Part shown: positions 33,401 to 41,346 of the stretch, in pieces
How positions within the stretch are numbered: the stretch's first letter is position 1
Layout: each line of letters begins with the position of its first letter
DNA from: Verrucomicrobiaceae bacterium
GTDB taxonomy: Bacteria; Verrucomicrobiota; Verrucomicrobiia; Verrucomicrobiales; Verrucomicrobiaceae
Assembly: GCA_947507875.1 (NCBI GenBank)
Contig: CANNQP010000004.1
Span: forward strand, 1 to 64,000
Length of the DNA stretch: 64,000 nucleotides
Direction of reading: 5' to 3'
The notes under the pieces: model-generated
The model's database searches: none
Told to the model about the DNA's origin: nothing
Seen by the model: only the letters and a program-made list of their open reading frames with translations
Translations under genes and position numbers: made by a program

Positions 33401-35682
33401 GCACTCGCGTTCAATTCCACAGTGCCAGCAGTGAAAGTGCTAGCCCCCGTGTAAGTGCTGGCTCCTGTGAGGAGCGTCGTTCCTGAGTTGGCAAAGTTGA
33501 TGCCTGCAGCGGCGATGGTTGGCACGATTCCATTAGCGATCGTCACATTGCCATTGCCAGCCAGGATGGTGGTTCCGGCACCTCCAGAACCTTGCGCATT
33601 GAACGTGCCCAGAGCCATCGTCGAATTCGATCCAGGCAGAGCATTCACGGTCAAGGTTTGTGATGCCGCGTTTGAATTGTAGGTGCCAAAGCGCAGAACA
33701 CTGCCATTGCCACCTGCCAGGGTGATGACACGACTAAGCGTCGTCGTTGCCGTACCAGTGCCAAAATTGAGGCTGTTCGCACCACCGAAGGTCACGTTTC
33801 CGTTGAGAGTGACCGCGTTGTTATTGCTCAAGGTCAGGGCAGCACCGCTGGTATTGTCGATCATGCCGGCCGTCAGCGTCAGCGTGCCGGTGCCCAGGGC
33901 TGTGCTGCTATTCACATTCAATCGGCCTTGGGTCAGCGTCGTTCCGCCCGTGTAGGTGTTGTTGCCACTCAGGGTAAGGGCACCATTGCCATTGGCGGTG
34001 ATCGCAAGTGTGCCAGCGGCTCCGTTGCGCACGGTTCCAGCGAACACCGAGTTCGATCCTGCGCCAGGAGTGATCGTCAACGTCGAGGCCGTGCTGGCGT
34101 TGTTGTTCTGGAGAATGTTCGAGGCCCCACCCGAAAGACTCATGAGAGTGATGGCCTGACCGTTCGTGTTCAGAACGCTCGATCCCGTCATCACCACCCT
34201 AGCGGTTGTGGCGGTGCCCAAAGCGGTCGAATTGCCAGCCTGGACCGTACCCGCATTGATCTGGGTTAAACCTGTGAAGGTGTTTCCTGCGTTCAGATTG
34301 AGGATGCCGTTCGAATTCATCGTCAATCCACCTCCGCCGGAAATCGTTCCTGCCACCGCACCGACGACGGACGTTGCTCCGACATTGCCATTGTAGATGA
34401 TGTTGTTACCGGAATTGCTGACGTTACCGGCAAAGTTCACCTGAGCACCCGTCACCGATTCAATCGTCAGAGGCCCCGTCAATGTAGCCGAACTGAACGA
34501 GACCGTCGCGCTACCGCTGTTGACGTTTGCACCACGGACAGCGCTGATGGTCGTCGATCCAAAGGTGTTGAGTGCACCTAGGTTATGCGTGACACCAGCG
34601 CCAAGAGTCGCACGGTCTGAAACCAAAGAGGCTGATCCGAAAACGTTCACAACGTGAGCATTGACGCTATTATCCGTCGCCAACCGCAGGGTTGAACCAT
34701 TGAACAGACTCATGGCCGTAGCCGCCGTTCCCATGCCAGCGGTGTTTGCGAGGACCACGGTTCCTTGATTGACCGCCAGCGTGCCGCTGCTGCGACTGCT
34801 AGATCCTGTAAGCGCCAAGGTTCCAGGACCGTTCTTGGCGAAGCTAAAGTTTCCCGTCAACGCGCCAAGATTTAATTGAGCCCCTGCGCTCACATCAAAA
34901 GCAGCACCATTCATCGTTAAAGTTGTGCCGCCAAAGGCTAGGCCAGCTGTGCCGCTGGAAACATTGCTTCCAGCCGAGAGGGTCAGCCTTTGCCCACTCA
35001 AGCTCAAGGTTCCCAAGTTGTGACTCAGCGCGGCTCCACTTGTCAGACGGTCTGAAACGAAAGTCGTGTTTCCTAGTGCATTCACGGAAGGAGCTAAAGA
35101 CAATGCTGCATTGGAAGTCACCCGCAGCTCTCCGCCACGAAGTGTCAATGCGGCAGAGCCCAGTGCGGTCGCCGAGCGCACGTCCAGAACGCCATTTAGC
35201 AAGGAAACACCAGCCGTCAGGCCGGCATTGGCTCCCGATAGAATCAAAGTGCCGAGTCCATCTTTGGAAAAATTCACGGCTGATGACAAGTTGGTATTGA
35301 GGGTGGCAGTGGCACCAGCCTCCACATTCACCGCACCTGCCGAGAGAGCCAAGCTGCCCGAATTGAGCGTATAGCTTTGCTGAAACCTTAGATCTCTAGC
35401 CTGTTGATTTCCAAGCGTTAACGTCGAAGGATTGGGAAGGCTGCCTGGGTTGGGAACAGGTCCGCCAAAAATCACGGAATCTTGGCTGGCAGGAAGACCT
35501 TGGCTCCAGTTGAGCGCATTACTCCAATCGAAATTGGTTCCGCTTCCGGCGGTCCAGCGCACCGTGGCAGCTTGAAGGGGCTGAGCGACCTGGAAGAGTC
35601 CTGTCTGCACGGTCAGAAAGCATGTCACCCAGTGACGATGCCTACGCAGGTGCTGCAGGAAGGGAGATGAACGCGTTTTCAT
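11083..35682 (-). CDS. Giant secreted autotransporter-associated beta-strand repeat protein (about 8,200 aa)
   Basis: One unbroken reading frame of about 8,199 codons encodes a predicted surface or secreted protein. A long, basic N-terminus ([17 protein letters not shown]) is followed by a hydrophobic stretch ending [10 protein letters not shown], which reads as a signal peptide. Next comes [20 protein letters not shown], a common opening in this family. Most of the protein consists of beta-strand passenger repeats (PATR, TIGR02601/PF12951 type) such as [20 protein letters not shown] and [20 protein letters not shown] see well over fifteen by eye. Near the C-terminus are several Ig-like domains, a putative-Ig (He_PIG) domain and a G-rich tail. 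No autotransporter barrel or PEP-CTERM signal is seen. The tracked start at 35733 is TTG; the ATG at 35682 is more likely. Cysteine is very rare in the repeat part. Function is unknown; adhesion or a surface layer is inferred. Confidence 0.9.
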   Translation of the reverse strand: MKTRSSPFLQHLRRHRHWVTCFLTVQTGLFQVAQPLQAATVRWTAGSGTNFDWSNALNWSQGLPASQDSVIFGGPVPNPGSLPNPSTLTLGNQQARDLRFQQSYTLNSGSLALSAGAVNVEAGATATLNTNLSSAVNFSKDGLGTLILSGANAGLTAGVSLLNGVLDVRSATALGSAALTLRGGELRVTSNAALSLAPSVNALGNTTFVSDRLTSGAALSHNLGTLSLSGQRLTLSAGSNVSSGTAGLAFGGTTLTMNGAAFDVSAGAQLNLGALTGNFSFAKNGPGTLALTGSSSRSSGTLAVNQGTVVLANTAGMGTAATAMSLFNGSTLRLATDNSVNAHVVNVFGSASLVSDRATLGAGVTHNLGALNTFGSTTISAVRGANVNSGSATVSFSSATLTGPLTIESVTGAQVNFAGNVSNSGNNIIYNGNVGATSVVGAVAGTISGGGGLTMNSNGILNLNAGNTFTGLTQINAGTVQAGNSTALGTATTARVVMTGSSVLNTNGQAITLMSLSGGASNILQNNNASTASTLTITPGAGSNSVFAGTVRNGAAGTLAITANGNGALTLSGNNTYTGGTTLTQGRLNVNSSTALGTGTLTLTAGMIDNTSGAALTLSNNNAVTLNGNVTFGGANSLNFGTGTATTTLSRVITLAGGNGSVLRFGTYNSNAASQTLTVNALPGSNSTMALGTFNAQGSGGAGTTILAGNGNVTIANGIVPTIAAAGINFANSGTTLLTGASTYTGASTFTAGTVELNASAGTATLAASTAPTFAGGNFTLRAAASGSNQTLGNVTVNAGGSTLSVIGGSSGTTTLTLGSTLVNTTNHGVLNINLTGVGANVATAQAVSSGGLLGTRGSITVTTGGVTEFAMKSGANIVPLTGQTAFTGTTTATNINYTITGSQTLATAASTPNSIKINTTAAGQSLLLGANTMQITSGGLLFVGANDYTILGTSANALRSGTATNSDLIIQNYGAGALTISAPIANGTGTSVVTLSGPGTTILSGANTYTGQTYITGGATLGVSASNNLGAGSTMTINNGTLAANASFSNSRSVTIGAGNATFNVANGVTLTSSGVISSATSGTGSLTKTGQGTLLLSANNTYSGGFTRIQDGAIQISPSGALPASTIVALGEGTNSGVLILGDTSASRSQTLAGLLTVGSGTANAVVGGNAANSTLTYSGTIGIPSTFNGTIGGTGANQNNLALTVTSGILTLGGANTYTGGTTVSGGVLQLNHSSALGSGALTLSGGTIDNTSGSPMTLANVNTLNLTGNITFGASADLALTSSATANLDASRTINLLGEATGAGQLTLPRLNFNTAGATLTVNRVQGSSSALNIGTLNLATTGSASTTTLAGGGNVNITDGITSTVVGSNFTYSGTGTLTINGLANYTGATTVSGAGSVRLGPTGNLPSSGNLTVSAGSLDLNGRNQTVAQLTLNGPGMITNTGSTPVTLTSTALGTSTGHLLGNLSANLTMTGAGVTMSGSYRNTGSLTFNNAGTGTLTISGNVLNVGDLVLSGSNTQSITVSSPILNPTGQIRNIGTGAATTTISAGIGPNVTRIVQNRVGSTLALTGGLGSFTGTLDVAAGTVQIPGGSRYDLMGLELAAGTRLAIASSAANTDLVLKMTNSTTLSGAIGLVGASSTGLLNLTMENTGTVTLAGSVNYNGALTINSGALVLSPSGSNSFLSARSPLILANVAGASINLSGRSEVVSSLQGGGDQGGNLLLGSGGTLTFGGNGITTDFNGAITGTNAVLNKLGSGSLILGGQSSLTGVLNILEGQVILNRQGGDTFSGSADVAVTGRNSSLVVNSSTSMGRITSGVNSTIHLAAGSTLTTNHAANTIVANATYNFTTSVMYLPGGTQALRAGMLVASSDGNADLRTGTYIAQILNHNQVLLSSSPDGTNAGQKNFNFTSVDQLLGKIDGAGNWTKQGAGNALLGVGGNHSGTLTIEDGNVIAGGYNVSGRNVVQGTIGDTSTIQLGTTNNPTLTLAANGYNLAAFERIGALSGGHLGDGTLGNPGVSTVNVGSIRSEGVLALGGNNQSTSYSGRIRGATSGNWLMKEGNGQFTWTNNDNQSFAGTLYVDRGTLTVGGTEGVDSAANVLMSNASNGRFEFRLSGAVAESLSTITGGGNSGTKSFLNGVGGAAAGNYLNGGAGILDVGDNGLILTNNTPGFVSIFSGSITGAGGIDKRGAHVLELRGANTYLGRTIVRPQASTSNTTSILSIGAYGRTEGVGTSPTVAGYGVLPSSTEIRLFAGTTGVTNANSIFNLNGSTQTVRGLASQELNGSKFFNFNGGVININNTQANVFNDFFDGALVGLGTMNVLATHSTGWELRADTSSPQTDSNVTQRGNVNVSGGLLILNNTTGVLGDNVYVNVGSGAELRLRRPDTIGSLSGSGTLSFQQVGIPVPVITLTSAPQGNASNAIWSGSSTGAGGLTLSQAARLQITSNQGFSGLTTLSDISELTLNYNGAGVNNLIPGNLRLAGGRVVLMGGTAANEVEQIGTTFLGAGLTTVSAMGNMGGRINFGAITRGPNFSTLEPGSVLQIHGATAATTMLNDEVLGMGILGGFATHGNGGTPQTWAIGSADGVATTISGLLDSDYQKVGASGSSSPLIGANTDVLGSFDFTQDTGSLRFNQPQATQIDVRMDGSPTDTRVLDSGGILVTRNVGATDVLFTGQVGLSGGSGAYVSNELIVHQHNTRGSVLFETTLVNNPGSGLASANLSFTKTGRGKVILLNDNQYSGSTHILEGVLQIGDGSLALGSLGGGTEGAGSILNNGWLSIKRGFSTVAYSYNDMSGVGSLRVDTGGIERLSGVNSSYLGGTYIVSGEVIVNGSTQTGGTALGATAGLTSVAPTGTLALGGTGFNTVETIFLRGGVLRSVGAGATLRAPLLVGQSSTINSNIEGGNLVFAAPIITQPGSTLTASGVGNIQFTSTNNMMGNFTSSSNLFVGGSPGSGNSPTAGGVGSLGRGSVINNRTLTYNMSDTHYAIANAISGIGDLSLFRNVIHVTGNNTYSGKTLIGGNQNTMNQNVDVRVGAETYTGRLGSGPIIVQASTAAQTVLRYQALGNTVLNNSININPWTDGSSARDSLLIRHGLGGMTINGSLTAGVHTGAERAVIQSESGGVLTIAGAINSGSNNRIVFRLLNNTVMELAGSANNTILGRFNNISNGDNTTNNIVFRNTGITTLQGYNNFANASGTNRLTQVYIQRGTLVINHTNGSDPDASNTTLASDGVNNDASLYLMRGATLRFAQNETVGQIRSQTGSDINVPTGVRLTLDDNTNHIINGGFSGDGIVHFNATASGAAWYGLLGASTLTSEPIVGSNDQTVTVRVSDLDLRSGLGSSPTLTLGIGGSLNDSPQEVRLEYASRYRDAHVVSRDFNLANTGAQDVATLTTAISGPTNVLTLDDVGRLALNMAVSGPNLPAGARITGINTSLNTITLNVNTLGAVEALQEFSFEEVQTGGGQPIGATVRIGSNAMAPIILGTDSTSAGAANGKLTVTNLADKTLILHGQTMGNQIRGMIDEGLSKLGLVVNPNVGNNDLYGAGSWILSNVNNNFSGNITVNLGSLVLAGNLGSGSAPTGILGDLTATRTIDLGTSNFDGRGRYNISNGQTDNLGAGGGLTSTGSLVFNDPTAGVFTLGNNITFTQSFNNTTNPGNGRLINNGLKTIVINGSFTSGATGNRSWILDGTNVGDNILNGSISNGSGGAVVGIQKDGAGKWILNNSSNTMTGTVTINRGVLEFAGGSAIGDSATVNLANAGSDGSSIGSATFRLRGSETIGGLSGQIGTSVILDPGAVLTVSNASQTYSGVISGGGGLTRTNNDTNARISTFTHRNSYSGVTSIVTNGSNFVANRLDVYYLANGGQPSGIGSSSNAASNLIINTGSGAGGLRWLGFRDQSTDRLFTIGAGSSAANLWADGTVMGNTSAPKIEFTNSGSIGFSGAGARTLVLRGSTIADNLFAPQIINNGTDVTSVSKSEPGLWILSNNANSYSGGTTITGGTLAVSAGGALGSGLVTINGGGGVGLEIRGGAGISIANSLTNSTADGGMTVRSGNNTISGLLNLAANIRLAVDAGASLNLNNNTSAITGAGALLKAGAGTLVLSGLNGTDWTGAVLVRGGVLELDYTSQNNSKLSDSATLTLGGSGALTLPGVDDNVSGQTNIFGTTGGVVRLRGGNHDERVGSLTLAQGANGIARASGSTSRIFLGNITRAVGSGATIDIEANDIANTNNLNGAGGILTTTGGGAGSPTGAYATIGRTNWASTSSAGNDISITALNSYAANSFASGSNTDITQASVSTPLGAATTGTLRFNAPLASTLTIAGTLSLDSSGILVTPNVGANNVVITGGTLQNSAVTAGLEAVILHQHNTQGALQINSVIADNTAAQQITKSGLGKVFLNAINTLTGAININQGELQVGGTAAAPNTATAATLGAASALVVNMSEGSALTFLSSDTTLQTLGVIQGGGVITLASANLKPVLLGSDNANYYGEIFVNGGTLQVANNNALGNLRGRTTLSSGGTMQINSSVNIGELITMNQGSVISLLPAATGATLSGRLTLNNTNAGGVVFNLPANAGLTVSGLIASTNGFTKTGDGLLTISANNFTNVTEGATSANAEASLVGQILLNAGETRLGGARALGASGFNNRVTIASGATLDLRGQSTSYTDDPDPFRKFIEVAGEGINGTASLRNSTGTATFSHLLLSANATLSGGGFANASRLDLSSYDTNPNTGSTLEGNFTRVFPTIAGGGFDLNVRGGTQSGGVILHQPVFTSSLNRVRVQEGTLRLEMDTPVTPAGQWAGVTSADVTGGIEIAYAGASLIDQTNAASGLGPNVGARLNFYRNLDVRHTVAIAMRGDLARGSAIDVSGGGANYIDMASDTLPNPRTYLNGQITLTGDANRNFFHIDGTVNGVTVTEQGNLTGNIQNKMIVGGQIIGSGGFTKTGERELRLTNNNTFTGELNILRHGTAAVDWQSNTVSVNGIDYQTYGDAEGWMEWGVTLAGQNARLSGASAINLQRRGMLTLDNTSRLDLTSGVSGGNNDDRINNASAFNFNNGWLRIHGGTLPNSESIATTSGASVRIASSTNFIDLWPLDGVNQAMTLTIGKLDRNQGAVLRIRNLDSTSTFGSAEPALDKDSVRIRLVDASGVAQYGASTNATNRSIIAGIFGGIMPHTYLEDLRDLGYNNAGVSDLYVQGRNLQLITGSHFMTLDGGYLRPLDDSEYFTPADGILDGSSGVGMNVNLTAANSIVRQDMSINSLRFGPAADSIGDNMETSGAINNGTTLTSYSTPFNQTLIVDGRLNIASGMISSAFFAMGNSTTGGTGQATDVLITGGTLVFGNREAIINNQNAVLRFNDGTIQTGNLQIRSDIQGSAGLTKTGLGQVVIDGFNTYSGVTSISEGNLLIRNGRSSLGVGGAGNHVFITGNGSISTNNGIVIGSANSRKDILVGPLSGGQTIMNASGDTTYLYGNITIDNVDLAGQALFTPLINVGANSLLIVDGNITGGSTAITSDVVATSSRVLSTAGSSSGFMILRGQLGDKLDPQGNAIPVPGLVSTLPNANVPTLRSNQNELFRFTITGDEQLNVTMERQTNAAGRLTLDSGILYVSYDPVQSGNDGTGFWSNAAISRISGGNSNADITANGNSSQHGFTIGGGGNTAIFLGQPGSNGISGQQFNMTSWSLAAGNTTYLGGINESGSIGFGTGNGTLTLNKQARLYAMAGGTVNFNMRYGGAQSIQKTGRGDVVYQFTGAALAASDTSSFELGGGRFIIDHQGTNVARFGNAGNFTFRGGSLVSLGRSDAAFTASYSTETGASRTVNFGAGTNEIVAQTRGQNLSVTLGNTNTTNGNVTRSNGAAVNFVENASAGGTAALQLRFGVANSVINLGRALGWATYGTAARTATDFAVLSGANLDVGSLTRSASELNNEVSAWVNASNISESGGSGFTGALAQSMSLNTLRFDAFADSTLDLGGRTLNLMTREGMGAILVSSNTGVSNKSISNGEIRLFDSTVDSRYLTVVTATTTSGNASLTDVSSTSNLLPGMQVSGSGIPTGTTIATVSGNQVTLTNNATASASNVNVTANYLHGAANGDLADPIANATITNMRTTAGLLPGMPIRGIQNLTAVLVLNGGTGYTSAPTVTIAGGGGSGATATATVSGGQITGITVTAAGSGYTSEPTVTVSGGGGSGASFRAIVPAAIVAPGTVIASVAANSIVVTPKPSISAANLALVCGANELIVHQYGQGRLSLDAQISGTGDLTIAGPSSTSPSQLNTTGVVRLAANNTYTGQTFINGAVLEIANASALGVSPAAVSNNQIVMNGGTLKWAGATESLGNRGITLQGNGGVIEVAGNDGNLIIGSALDSTQAALVSEDRNRGDLIKTGPGTLTLMGNGTGHNSSFQGLLDVRQGSLVVMVDVGGNGVGTTSVLGSNRSWADATIFRQGSNFQALLGNGNNSGEWAIEEFMIFEGGNTFTYSGLLDAFTDYSSGASNNNQLNLGNRRPLNLNGIVKIDGTTTFDVGGAFVAGVLPSLNVDNTSNHLRSVLRLTNSSGYLTGSGDIIKDGLGQIEFRTNSPEWKGGLVIKQGTAYASNQADVLGTGYLTNKTITLGDSERGGVAQLMINNPDGVQNWVFEVKHDINVVYNPAQMKRLGVDNTSNGSRVSYDGNITLNDNLILLLQDGGVSNGGEQTYLNINGSLRNGVLTSGNITIQSNDSSGPTAGGANDNTNGRMTGYAVLNGNNSSWTGDVTISANTSNDFDKTSVLRLGHNQALTALNDVVMNFNSILQVGGRTATIGSLTTQGGVGSFQGNVGTLGSSSGSTEIIENASTIMGDLVITQSTPVTFEASWDALFRDGVPNSQFFAPGVNTHLSGSALNITKSGAGWSVLTLDNDYTGSTTVDAGVLQVGRGGVGDTGAVNAQGTVVQSGATIAGTGWVQGGGASFALTAQAGSRVAPGDMAGRDMGTININGNAIFQAGSETLLQVRLPTYNRPGAVDLSESHYSSWVSSLGTSNDEFANALRDLVTTEQHDMINVTAQSGNSTLSMAAGAKITLINEGYTPRAGDVFHLFKAGTTGTNGVLGNINVGSTIRTGIETDSDLTLFELGGNFRWDTSLLNRLGVLLVVTADAAFTAPSRPQFTAQITRVPSTGILQPGTTLTLSARADSSTNSAINFALIREGVPMPETDYTVAFNPPNRIPAGAGVTATFTLTASSLTKGNFQIRAENEGGATTSNMAFVDVNDTPLIAEQPTSRTVNPSLPGAPVSTTFTSRVTGPGPYTAVWFRLDAGTEVPLQSSNAQLISTNSYSSSFTLFDVSESDSGQYFVRFISTINNSLIATSAGAALTVRKAVSNVLATRTRDGGPTYQGEIITFSVSAAGDAPLSYQWYRNGAAIAGATATTLRVTNTAILGTPDAYFCRVTNPINSRDSNVVSLPVLSPIPVISSHSLTPRILLTGSPLNFSVSASGRPDLRYSWKLGTRVIAGATSPVYSISSIQLAQGGNYVCEVSNTTTTRAVTPVAQIVVVDATHREIPVRLGDTFALTAFVGKDTKASLSYKWFKRTFETQTIPGENDGDPDQEVSVAVDTAIPANSTRFEGQEFTGTTVSALKLRRGIASLVSDDGLYVCKVRDSSGGEVIGCFHDVKIYNQVPVNTTPAILKHAIVGGNYSDTMTVQSDRVSTPVSFALARGSSLPPGLTLNKSTGAITGRPTKEGQYRIRTVALNLSGPSNEIESALTVFPIPAGVAGSYAGPIARHAVLNGHLGGRFEMTTTALGAYSGRIVLGSGAARTFKGDLIMNVDQASVYPNAVLLAPPSGLAIAAATRTEAAATIKFSLAITPPSVTDAPPAVLISGAEITDGTNTVAYAAWRNNWAATARANVSAKPDAYVGLYNVAFTLPDGSGLIGLTAVPQGDGYAAIRVLTSGGYTVSGRTPDGETLTGSSFMGPDGQIFMFQALYTTSTKGSILSDNPATAQVEPLQIVARSPVTSNNVIGTVSVVRPPNPATITTARLYRSGFGTTQVLTGVPAATVTAPVAYAVLGGMYNPPPRTGTVVLGLNPGTNNAELEFTLDGSTGIATATNPNVIVSVGIASRITIPRKKLTAPVENPAGTTLSAVPTTGAFSGSFVLSDPNPVAGQRPNPVTRNTPFQGLIIHARLPNDTVKIFGTGYFIVDTLPQPASGNTPATTTRDTPKLSGQVNFLPIVP
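12490..14310 (-). other. Ig-like and He_PIG domains of the giant protein
   Basis: About 600 residues of tandem immunoglobulin-like folds. Recognisable strands include [20 protein letters not shown] with [27 protein letters not shown] with YVCEVSN, and [11 protein letters not shown] with [10 protein letters not shown] putative-Ig segment [20 protein letters not shown] follows. The Cys and Trp positions fit I-set/Ig_2-type domains. Such domains often mediate adhesion or act as spacers. Confidence 0.75.
16960..17820 (-). repeat. Higher-order repeat module C of the giant protein (with nested insertion)
   Basis: This stretch encodes, in protein order, [28 protein letters not shown], then two 'LLPGM' units, and finally [19 protein letters not shown]. 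The LRF-SGGILVT-LIVHQHN order also occurs in modules at about 27,570-27,790 and 22,560-22,760. This copy is longer because extra units lie between the conserved parts. Confidence 0.6.
17075..17335 (-). repeat. GSGYTS-PTVT-GGGGSGA tandem insert in the giant gene
   Basis: Two copies of a unit reading [20 protein letters not shown] and [20 protein letters not shown], joined by [17 protein letters not shown], sit inside another repeat. The flanks, [10 protein letters not shown] before and [17 protein letters not shown] after, together look like one copy of the neighbouring unit [21 protein letters not shown]. The G-rich unit therefore appears inserted into a pre-existing repeat. Confidence 0.6.
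22560..22760 (-). repeat. Higher-order repeat module B of the giant protein
   Basis: In protein order it encodes [40 protein letters not shown] and [20 protein letters not shown]. It is the shortest and clearest copy of the LRF / GILVTxNVGA / HQHN module that recurs in this protein. Confidence 0.6.
27570..27790 (-). repeat. Higher-order repeat module A of the giant protein
   Basis: In protein order it encodes [35 protein letters not shown] and [20 protein letters not shown]. It aligns along its length with module B about 5 kb away, which implies duplication of a block larger than one PATR repeat. Confidence 0.6.
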
Positions 35683-35774
35683 GGCTGCAAAAGGTTGATT
35701 TTGAGACACTAGCCGAGGCTTAGCTATGAACAAGGACCCGGTTGGTTGAATTTTTTCTCTTTGAATTTTGGTGT

Positions 35775-35803
35775 ATCATGACAAGGCCCCCGTTCAATGT
35801 AAA
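35775..35803 (-). promoter_or_regulatory. Candidate sigma-70-type promoter of the giant gene
   Basis: On the minus strand TTTACA (5 of 6 to the -35 consensus) is followed after 17 bases by CATGAT (4 of 6 to the -10 consensus). This would place the transcript start about 85 bases before the ATG at 35682. Consensus matches of this size arise by chance, so it is a suggestion only. Confidence 0.3.
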
Positions 35804-35819
35804 TACATTTGATTTACAT
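35797..35819. promoter_or_regulatory. Perfect inverted repeat between divergent genes (possible operator)
   Basis: ATGTAAAT and ATTTACAT form a perfect 8-bp inverted repeat with a 7-base spacer. It lies between the giant gene and the DUF1501 gene, overlapping the proposed -35 box of the giant gene. A -10-like TACAAT (35819-35824) on the plus strand abuts it. The size and symmetry fit a dimeric repressor site; the binding protein is unknown. Confidence 0.4.
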
Positions 35820-35897
35820 ACAATTGAGCAGTTTAGCCCAGCTTAGGATGACAGAAAGTAGGGCTGAACTCTGTTCATAGAAGGGTTCCTTGCCCGC

Positions 35898-37310
35898 ATG
35901 AACACCCCCAACCTCACCCGCAGACATTTCTTCCAGGATTGCGCCGTCGGCACGGGCAAGATCGCGCTGGCTTCGCTGCTGGCGGAATCGGCGTTTGGAG
36001 CCTCGAAGAGCCCGAATGTGGCTGCGTCCTCGCATTTTCAGCCGAAGGCGAAGGCGGTGATTCACATGTTCATGGCCGGTGCGCCGTCGCAGCTCGAGAT
36101 GTTCGATCACAAGCCGATGCTGACGAAGTATGAAGGCAAGCCGCTGCCGCCTTCGGTGATCGGCGGGCAGCGTTATGCCTTCATCCGGCCGGATGCGGCG
36201 GTTTTGGGGCCGCGCTTCAAATTCGCGAAGCATGGACAATGCGGGGCGGAGCTCTCCGAGGTGCTGCCGCATCTGGCGACCATCGTGGACGACATCGCCA
36301 TCGTGAAGTCCTGCCGCACGACGCAGTTCAACCATGCGCCAGCGCAGATTTACATGAACACGGGCTTTTCGCAGCCCGGACGGCCGAGCATGGGCTCGTG
36401 GATCACCTACGGCCTCGGCGCGGAGACGCGGGATCTACCGAGCTTTGTCGTGATGAGCACCGGCAGCGGTATCAGCGGCGGCGCCGCCTGCTGGAGCAGC
36501 GGTTTTCTGCCGAGCGTGTATGCCGGCACGCGCTTCCGCAACTCGGGCGACCCCATTTTGAATGTGAGCACGCCGGAAGGCATCGCGCCCGGCACGCAGA
36601 AGGACACCATCGAGCTCATCAACGCGCTGAATCACCGCCGCCTGAAGTTCGATGGCGATGGCGAGACCGCCACGCGCATCGCGAACTACGAGATGGCCTA
36701 CCGCCTGCAAACCTCCGCGCCGGAGCTGATGGACCTCACGAAGGAAGACGAGGCCACGCTGAAAATGTATGGCTGCGATCCAAAGGTGCCGTCTTTTGCC
36801 CGCGCTTGCCTGCTCGCGCGACGCATGGTCGAGCGCGGCGTGCGGTTCATCAACATTTACAACGAAGGCTGGGACGCGCACAGCAACGTCGAGGGCAACG
36901 TGCGCAACAACTGCAAGAACACCGACCAGGCCAGCGCCGCGCTTGTGAAGGACCTCAAGCAGCGCGGCCTGCTCGACAGCACGCTCGTCGTCTGGGGCGG
37001 TGAATTCGGTCGCACGCCAATGGTCGAGGCCAGTGTGTCGCTCGGACGCAGCATGGGCCGCGATCATCATCCGCAGGCCTTCACGATGTGGATGGCCGGC
37101 GGCGGCATCAAGGGCGGCGTCACGATGGGCGCGACCGATGAAATGGGCTTCAACATCCTCGAAGACGAAGTCCACGTGGCCGACATTCACGCGACGATCC
37201 TGCATCAGCTCGGCATGGATCACGAAAGGCTGTCTTTCCGTGCTGCGGGCCTGGATTTCAAGCTCACCGGCGTAGAACCGTGCAAGGTGATCCACAAGAT
37301 TTTGGCCTGA
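35898..37310 (+). CDS. DUF1501 family exported protein (sulfatase-like fold), Tat signal
   Basis: This 470-residue protein belongs to the DUF1501 family, abundant in Planctomycetes and Verrucomicrobia and related in fold to alkaline phosphatases/sulfatases. The N-terminus NLTRRHFFQDCAVGTGKIALASLL is a twin-arginine signal, so it is probably exported folded. Family segments include VIHMFMAGAPSQLEMFDHKP, the block around GRPSMGSWITYGLG, FINIYNEGWDAHSNVEGN and WGGEFGRTPMVE. The usual partner, a DUF1549/DUF1553 cytochrome-type protein, is not adjacent. The DNA is clearly richer in G+C than the genes on either side. It is divergent from the giant gene and 97 bases ahead of a Gfo/Idh/MocA gene. No substrate can be assigned. 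Confidence 0.88.
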   Translation: MNTPNLTRRHFFQDCAVGTGKIALASLLAESAFGASKSPNVAASSHFQPKAKAVIHMFMAGAPSQLEMFDHKPMLTKYEGKPLPPSVIGGQRYAFIRPDAAVLGPRFKFAKHGQCGAELSEVLPHLATIVDDIAIVKSCRTTQFNHAPAQIYMNTGFSQPGRPSMGSWITYGLGAETRDLPSFVVMSTGSGISGGAACWSSGFLPSVYAGTRFRNSGDPILNVSTPEGIAPGTQKDTIELINALNHRRLKFDGDGETATRIANYEMAYRLQTSAPELMDLTKEDEATLKMYGCDPKVPSFARACLLARRMVERGVRFINIYNEGWDAHSNVEGNVRNNCKNTDQASAALVKDLKQRGLLDSTLVVWGGEFGRTPMVEASVSLGRSMGRDHHPQAFTMWMAGGGIKGGVTMGATDEMGFNILEDEVHVADIHATILHQLGMDHERLSFRAAGLDFKLTGVEPCKVIHKILA

Positions 37311-37407
37311 TGCGGCTTTGCCAGGCGGCAAGCTCAATGGTATTTTTCAAACGAGGCAGACTTTCGGAAAGCAAGAGCGCGCAGAGGTCATGCGTTAGCT
37401 GGGAGCC

Positions 37408-38814
37408 ATGCCGGGAACCCAACACAGCCGCCGCAAATTTCTCAACAACAGCCTCCTGGCTGCCGCAAGCCCCCTCGCCTTTCCTGCCATCACCCGAGCT
37501 AGGTCACCCAATTCTAGGCTCAACTTGGTTTTTATAGGAGTAGGTGGTCGAGGCGCTGCCAACATACAGGGCTTAGTAGGTGTGTCCCTGCTGCGCACCG
37601 GTGATGGGCAACAAGGTAAGGCACGTCCTGAACCAACGGAAAACGTAGTAGCTATCTGCGATGTAAACGCGGAAAACCTGGACAAAGCAGGGGCTGTTTT
37701 CAAAAGGGCAAAAAGGTTCCGTGATTTTCGGAAGCTCTTCGAATCTCTCAAGGAATCTGAGTATGACGGAGTGGTCGTCAGCACAACAGAGCACACCCAT
37801 GCCTACGCCACTCTGCCCGCCCTGAAATTGAAGAAACCGGTGTATTGCGAGAAGCCGCTCACCCGTGATGTGGCTGAAGCCAGGATGATTAGCCAGGCCG
37901 CGGCGGCCGCTGGTGTAGCCACCCAGATGGGAACTCAGATTCATGGCATGCCGAATTATCGCAGGGTGGTAGAGCTCGTGCAGACTGGCGCGATCGGCAA
38001 AGTCAACGAAGTGCATGTCTGTGTCTCAAGAGCCTGGGGGCTGCAAAGCCAGGAAGATGCGAAACGAAACCAGGACATCGTTTACGTCACGGAACGCCCG
38101 AAAGAGGAGCAGACTCCCCCGCCTTATCTTGACTGGGACTTGTGGCTAGGTCCCGCGCCCTGGCGGCCTTATCACGAGGTTTATTTCCCAGGCCCCAAAT
38201 GGTACCGTTGGTGGGACTTTGGCAACGGGACGATGTCAGACCTTGGCAGCCACTGGAACGATCTTCCGTTTTGGGCATTAAAACTGCAAGCCCCCCTTGC
38301 GATTGAGGCGTCGGGACCAGAACCTCATCCTGAACTCGCGCCAGCCAGCATGACTGCAACCTATGAATACGGCCCCAGGGCAGACATGCCCGCATGCCGC
38401 GTCCATTGGCATCAGGGAGCCAATAAACCAGAAATTTGGAAGAGCCACCCGATCGTCAGCACTTGGAAAAACGGTGTGCTATTCATTGGAGAAGATGGCA
38501 TGCTGCTCTCCGACTACTCCCGGCATCTGCTGCTACCAGAGGAGAAGTTTAAGGACTTTCAGCGGCCAAAGCCATTCATTATCGACAGCGTAGGCCAACA
38601 CACCGAGTGGCTCAACGCCATCAAGCACGGTACGGCGACAGGCAGCCCCTTCAGCTACGCTGGTCAACTTAGTGAAGCAAACCACCTTGGTAACGTGGCT
38701 TTCAGAACAGGCGGAAAGATTCTTTGGGATGCCGCGGCCATGAGGATCACCAACGACATCGCGGCTAACCGCTTCCTGAGTCGGGAACCTAGGCCGGGCT
38801 GGAGCCTCCAATAA
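37408..38814 (+). CDS. Gfo/Idh/MocA family oxidoreductase with Tat signal
   Basis: This is a predicted NAD(P)-dependent sugar or inositol dehydrogenase of 468 residues. It opens with a twin-arginine signal (HSRRKFLNNSLLAAASPLAF...), as do many members in PVC bacteria. The Rossmann motif is LVFIGVGGRGAANIQ, VVAICDVNAENLDKA ends the first beta-alpha-beta unit, and CEKPLTRDVAEAR is the family EKP motif. The C-terminal domain contains WWDFGNGTMSDLGSHW, seen in the exported subgroup. Export with bound cofactor would explain the Tat signal. It probably follows the DUF1501 gene in one transcript and ends 21 bases from the convergent MoxR gene. Substrate unknown. Confidence 0.88.
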   Translation: MPGTQHSRRKFLNNSLLAAASPLAFPAITRARSPNSRLNLVFIGVGGRGAANIQGLVGVSLLRTGDGQQGKARPEPTENVVAICDVNAENLDKAGAVFKRAKRFRDFRKLFESLKESEYDGVVVSTTEHTHAYATLPALKLKKPVYCEKPLTRDVAEARMISQAAAAAGVATQMGTQIHGMPNYRRVVELVQTGAIGKVNEVHVCVSRAWGLQSQEDAKRNQDIVYVTERPKEEQTPPPYLDWDLWLGPAPWRPYHEVYFPGPKWYRWWDFGNGTMSDLGSHWNDLPFWALKLQAPLAIEASGPEPHPELAPASMTATYEYGPRADMPACRVHWHQGANKPEIWKSHPIVSTWKNGVLFIGEDGMLLSDYSRHLLLPEEKFKDFQRPKPFIIDSVGQHTEWLNAIKHGTATGSPFSYAGQLSEANHLGNVAFRTGGKILWDAAAMRITNDIAANRFLSREPRPGWSLQ

Positions 38815-38835
38815 CATCTCGGCCTTCTTTGCAGT

Positions 38836-39816
38836 TTAGGCAGCTTCTTGAGCTGGAGCTTTTACATGGGCCAGAATGCTCTTGATCATCTCATCCACTG
38901 ACATTTGCTGGGCTTCCCCTTCAAAGTTCAAGATGATGCGGTGGCGCAATGCCACATAAGCGATGTCTCGAACTTCATCCGTACTGACCGCAGTCTGGCC
39001 CTTCAACGCCGCCAGAACTCTTGCTCCTCGAATCAGGCTCTGCAGGCCGCGAGGGCTGCTGCCATAGGCCACGAAGCGCTTCACTTCAGGCAAAGCATCC
39101 TTGTTCTCAGGGTGGGTAGCGAGGATCAGTTGGGATGCATATCGAGCCACTGGATCAGCAACCGGCAGGGAGGACAGGTCTTGCTGAAAACGAATCAAAT
39201 CCGCACCAGACATGAGGCTATTGAGTTGGGGTTCAACAAAGCCTGTGGTTCGGCGACTGATTTCCACAAGCGATTCGAGATCGGGGAAAGGCACTCGAAT
39301 CTTGAACATGAATCGATCCAATTGAGCTTCTGGCAATGGGTAGGTGCCTTCCATTTCCATGGGGTTTTGCGTCGCCAGAACAAAAAAGGGATCAGGGAGC
39401 AGATGGCGTTCCCCCCCCGTGGTGACAGCACGCTCCTGCATGACTTCGAGAAGGGCAGCCTGAGTTTTCGGCGTGGCACGATTGATTTCATCGACCAAAA
39501 GCAGGTTTTTGAAGACAGGTCCTTTTTCGAAGAACATCACCCGGCGACCCTGCTCATTTTCATTCACGATGTGAGTCCCCAAGATGTCCGCAGGCATGAG
39601 ATCTGGCGTGCATTGCACCCGCCCAGGCTCAAGGCCGATCACCTGCGACAGCGTGCGAACCAAGAAGGTCTTGCCAAGACCTGGCACTCCTTCCAAAAGG
39701 ACATGCCCACCGGCAAAGACAGCGATGAGAACATCGGTCAGCAATTGATCGTAGCCGACGATGGCTTTTTGGAGCTCACCTTTTAGCTGACTGAAGAGAG
39801 GTCGGAAGTCTGACAT
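38836..39816 (-). CDS. MoxR family AAA+ ATPase
   Basis: This is a chaperone-like AAA+ ATPase. Walker A is LLEGVPGLGKTFLV, Walker B LLLVDEINRATPKTQ, and VLATQNPMEMEGTYPLPEAQLDRF covers sensor 1 and the substrate-loop region typical of MoxR. The lid domain ends LRHRIILNFEGEAQQMSVDEMI. The ORF track begins at 39915, but the first 33 residues look non-coding; the ATG at 39816 (MSDFRPLFSQLKGEL) gives the usual MoxR length of about 326 residues. MoxR genes normally precede DUF58 and von Willebrand factor A genes; here the next gene is convergent and none of these partners is present. A run of eight G on the coding strand is at 39411-39418. Confidence 0.92.
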   Translation of the reverse strand: MSDFRPLFSQLKGELQKAIVGYDQLLTDVLIAVFAGGHVLLEGVPGLGKTFLVRTLSQVIGLEPGRVQCTPDLMPADILGTHIVNENEQGRRVMFFEKGPVFKNLLLVDEINRATPKTQAALLEVMQERAVTTGGERHLLPDPFFVLATQNPMEMEGTYPLPEAQLDRFMFKIRVPFPDLESLVEISRRTTGFVEPQLNSLMSGADLIRFQQDLSSLPVADPVARYASQLILATHPENKDALPEVKRFVAYGSSPRGLQSLIRGARVLAALKGQTAVSTDEVRDIAYVALRHRIILNFEGEAQQMSVDEMIKSILAHVKAPAQEAA

Positions 39817-39924
39817 GCAGGACCATGGATAAACAGCACCGCCCGAATGACAAACGCCTAAACGAAAGGGATGAAAAACAGAGCTCTGACTTGAAACGCC
39901 AGCCATGCCTCCCAATTGTGGCCA

Positions 39925-40764
39925 ATGAATCGCTCTTCCACTTCCGTCGCTGTGCTTGGCCTAGGCATCATTGGCAGTCGAGTCGCGGGACATTTGGAAC
40001 GTGCAGGTCATCCGACGGTGCGTTGGAGCCGAACAGGAAGAATGGCAGGTGGCTGCCGGAGCCCCAAAGAAGCGGCGGAAAAAGCTCTGACGATACAGAT
40101 GTTTCTCCGCGATGATGAAGCCGTGCTCGATGCTGTGCGTTCTATGGCTCCCACACTAGGCAAGGATCACATCGTGCTCAACCACGCCACGATCAGCAAG
40201 CCCGCCACTCTCGAAGTAGCCTCCATTTGCCAATCACAGGGGGCTGGCTTCCTAGACGCTCCATTCACCGGCAGCAAAATGGCAGCAGAGAACGCCAAAC
40301 TCTGCTATTACGTTGGCGGGAACAAAAAGACCCTGGAAGAGGTTCGTCACGTTTTAGAGGTCAGTTCTGCAAAGATTCTGCATTTGGGTGAGGTCGGCGA
40401 TGCGATGGTGCTAAAAATTGCGACCAACCTTGTGACAAGCGTCACCGTCAAAGCCCTGTCCGAAGCATGTGCGATTGCCCAAGCCGAAGGTATTCCAATG
40501 GAAGCATTGAAAGTCGCCTTTGAAGCCAATGCCAATTGCAGCCCCTTGATCAGCATGAAGCTCGCTGCCATTCAGGGGGAAGATTTTTCGGCTCACTTTT
40601 CGCTGATCAACATGCTCAAGGACGTCGACTTCGCCCTTCAGCTAGCATCAGAGTCTAAAATCAAAGCCTCCGCAGCGAGTTGCACAGCAGAGGCTTTACG
40701 AAAAGGACTGGAGCTAGGGAAAGGCGAAGATGACTTCAGCGTGATCGCACAGATCAACGAATGA
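39925..40764 (+). CDS. NAD(P)-dependent beta-hydroxyacid dehydrogenase (3-hydroxyisobutyrate dehydrogenase family)
   Basis: This enzyme of about 279 residues has the N-terminal Rossmann motif VAVLGLGIIGSRVAGHL. The substrate-binding segment FLDAPFTGSKMAAENAKL corresponds to the family DAPVSGG loop, and GDAMVLKIATNLVT carries the catalytic Lys (K in LKIATN). Members reduce or oxidise beta-hydroxyacids, including glyoxylate/succinic semialdehyde reductases and 3-hydroxyisobutyrate dehydrogenases; which one cannot be told here. DAPFTGS in place of DAPVSGG fits the glyoxylate-reductase-like subgroup loosely. The tracked start 39916 is TTG; ATG 39925 is used. It overlaps the 3' end of the convergent membrane-protein gene by 11 bases. 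Confidence 0.85.
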   Translation: MNRSSTSVAVLGLGIIGSRVAGHLERAGHPTVRWSRTGRMAGGCRSPKEAAEKALTIQMFLRDDEAVLDAVRSMAPTLGKDHIVLNHATISKPATLEVASICQSQGAGFLDAPFTGSKMAAENAKLCYYVGGNKKTLEEVRHVLEVSSAKILHLGEVGDAMVLKIATNLVTSVTVKALSEACAIAQAEGIPMEALKVAFEANANCSPLISMKLAAIQGEDFSAHFSLINMLKDVDFALQLASESKIKASAASCTAEALRKGLELGKGEDDFSVIAQINE

Positions 40765-41293
40765 CGTTGGTCGAACGAGGTTCCAATTGGTAGGAAATGG
40801 GCAGTGCATCTCCTGAGATCTTAGCTATGTTATCTGTGATTGTTGGATTGACGATTTCATCACCCTCGAAGTGGCGGCTGAGAAGCAGGACCCCTTCGAT
40901 TTCTAGCTCATCTGCAGAATGATCCAGCTCACGAATCAACTCACTTTGAACCGCAAGTTGAGGTTGCGAAGAAAGCGCTGAGGGAAGCGGATCTGCCGAA
41001 GCAATCATGGAAGCTGGCATGAGAGAGGATGTACCACCTGCCGTAATCCAAAGCCCCCAGGAACAAATCACCAACACACTAGCTGTGACGGCTGCCATGG
41101 TCCATTTCGGAGAAACCAAGTTTTCCCAAAACGTTACGCATCGTTCCCAAAGCAAACCTCTAGCGGATTGGCGCAGCAGCTCGGAACGCTGCCTTTCACG
41201 AAAGCGGGCCACAAAATCCTCAAGGAAGTCATCATTAGGTGACTCATACTTCTTCAGTCGAATGATACGCTGTAAGTTTTCAAAGTCGCTCAT
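40754..41293 (-). CDS. Small membrane protein paired with the ECF sigma factor (possible anti-sigma factor)
   Basis: A 179-residue protein with a soluble N-terminal part of about 65 residues (LQRIIRLKKYESPNDDFLEDFVARFRERQRSELL). One membrane helix (WTMAAVTASVLVICSWGLWI) follows, then about 90 residues likely outside the cytoplasm. I do not recognise a family, and the zinc-type anti-sigma motif (HxxxCxxC) is absent. Its position 53 bases downstream of an ECF sigma gene and its single-pass topology suggest it holds the sigma factor at the membrane, but that is inference. The segment LKKYESPNDDFLEDFVARFRERQR recalls small verrucomicrobial proteins found beside such sigma factors. Confidence 0.6.
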   Translation of the reverse strand: MSDFENLQRIIRLKKYESPNDDFLEDFVARFRERQRSELLRQSARGLLWERCVTFWENLVSPKWTMAAVTASVLVICSWGLWITAGGTSSLMPASMIASADPLPSALSSQPQLAVQSELIRELDHSADELEIEGVLLLSRHFEGDEIVNPTITDNIAKISGDALPISYQLEPRSTNVIR

Positions 41294-41346
41294 GTGTTCG
41301 ATGGATAGAAGTTGATTGGATGTAGATAACGGAATTGAATTAGCAG

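Noticed and set aside
22526-35374. Many plus-strand ORFs of 60-137 codons inside the giant gene
   Set aside because: They are antisense to a continuous repeat-coding frame; their Pro/Val/Ala-rich composition mirrors the Gly/Thr/Asn repeats.
36239-37337. ORFs of 254 codons (+) and 300 codons (-) within the DUF1501 gene
   Set aside because: Both are His/Arg/Ala-rich shadows of the DUF1501 frame, whose family motifs are clear.
39817-39915. 33-residue N-terminal extension of the MoxR ORF
   Set aside because: Not conserved-looking; ATG 39816 gives the standard MoxR start.
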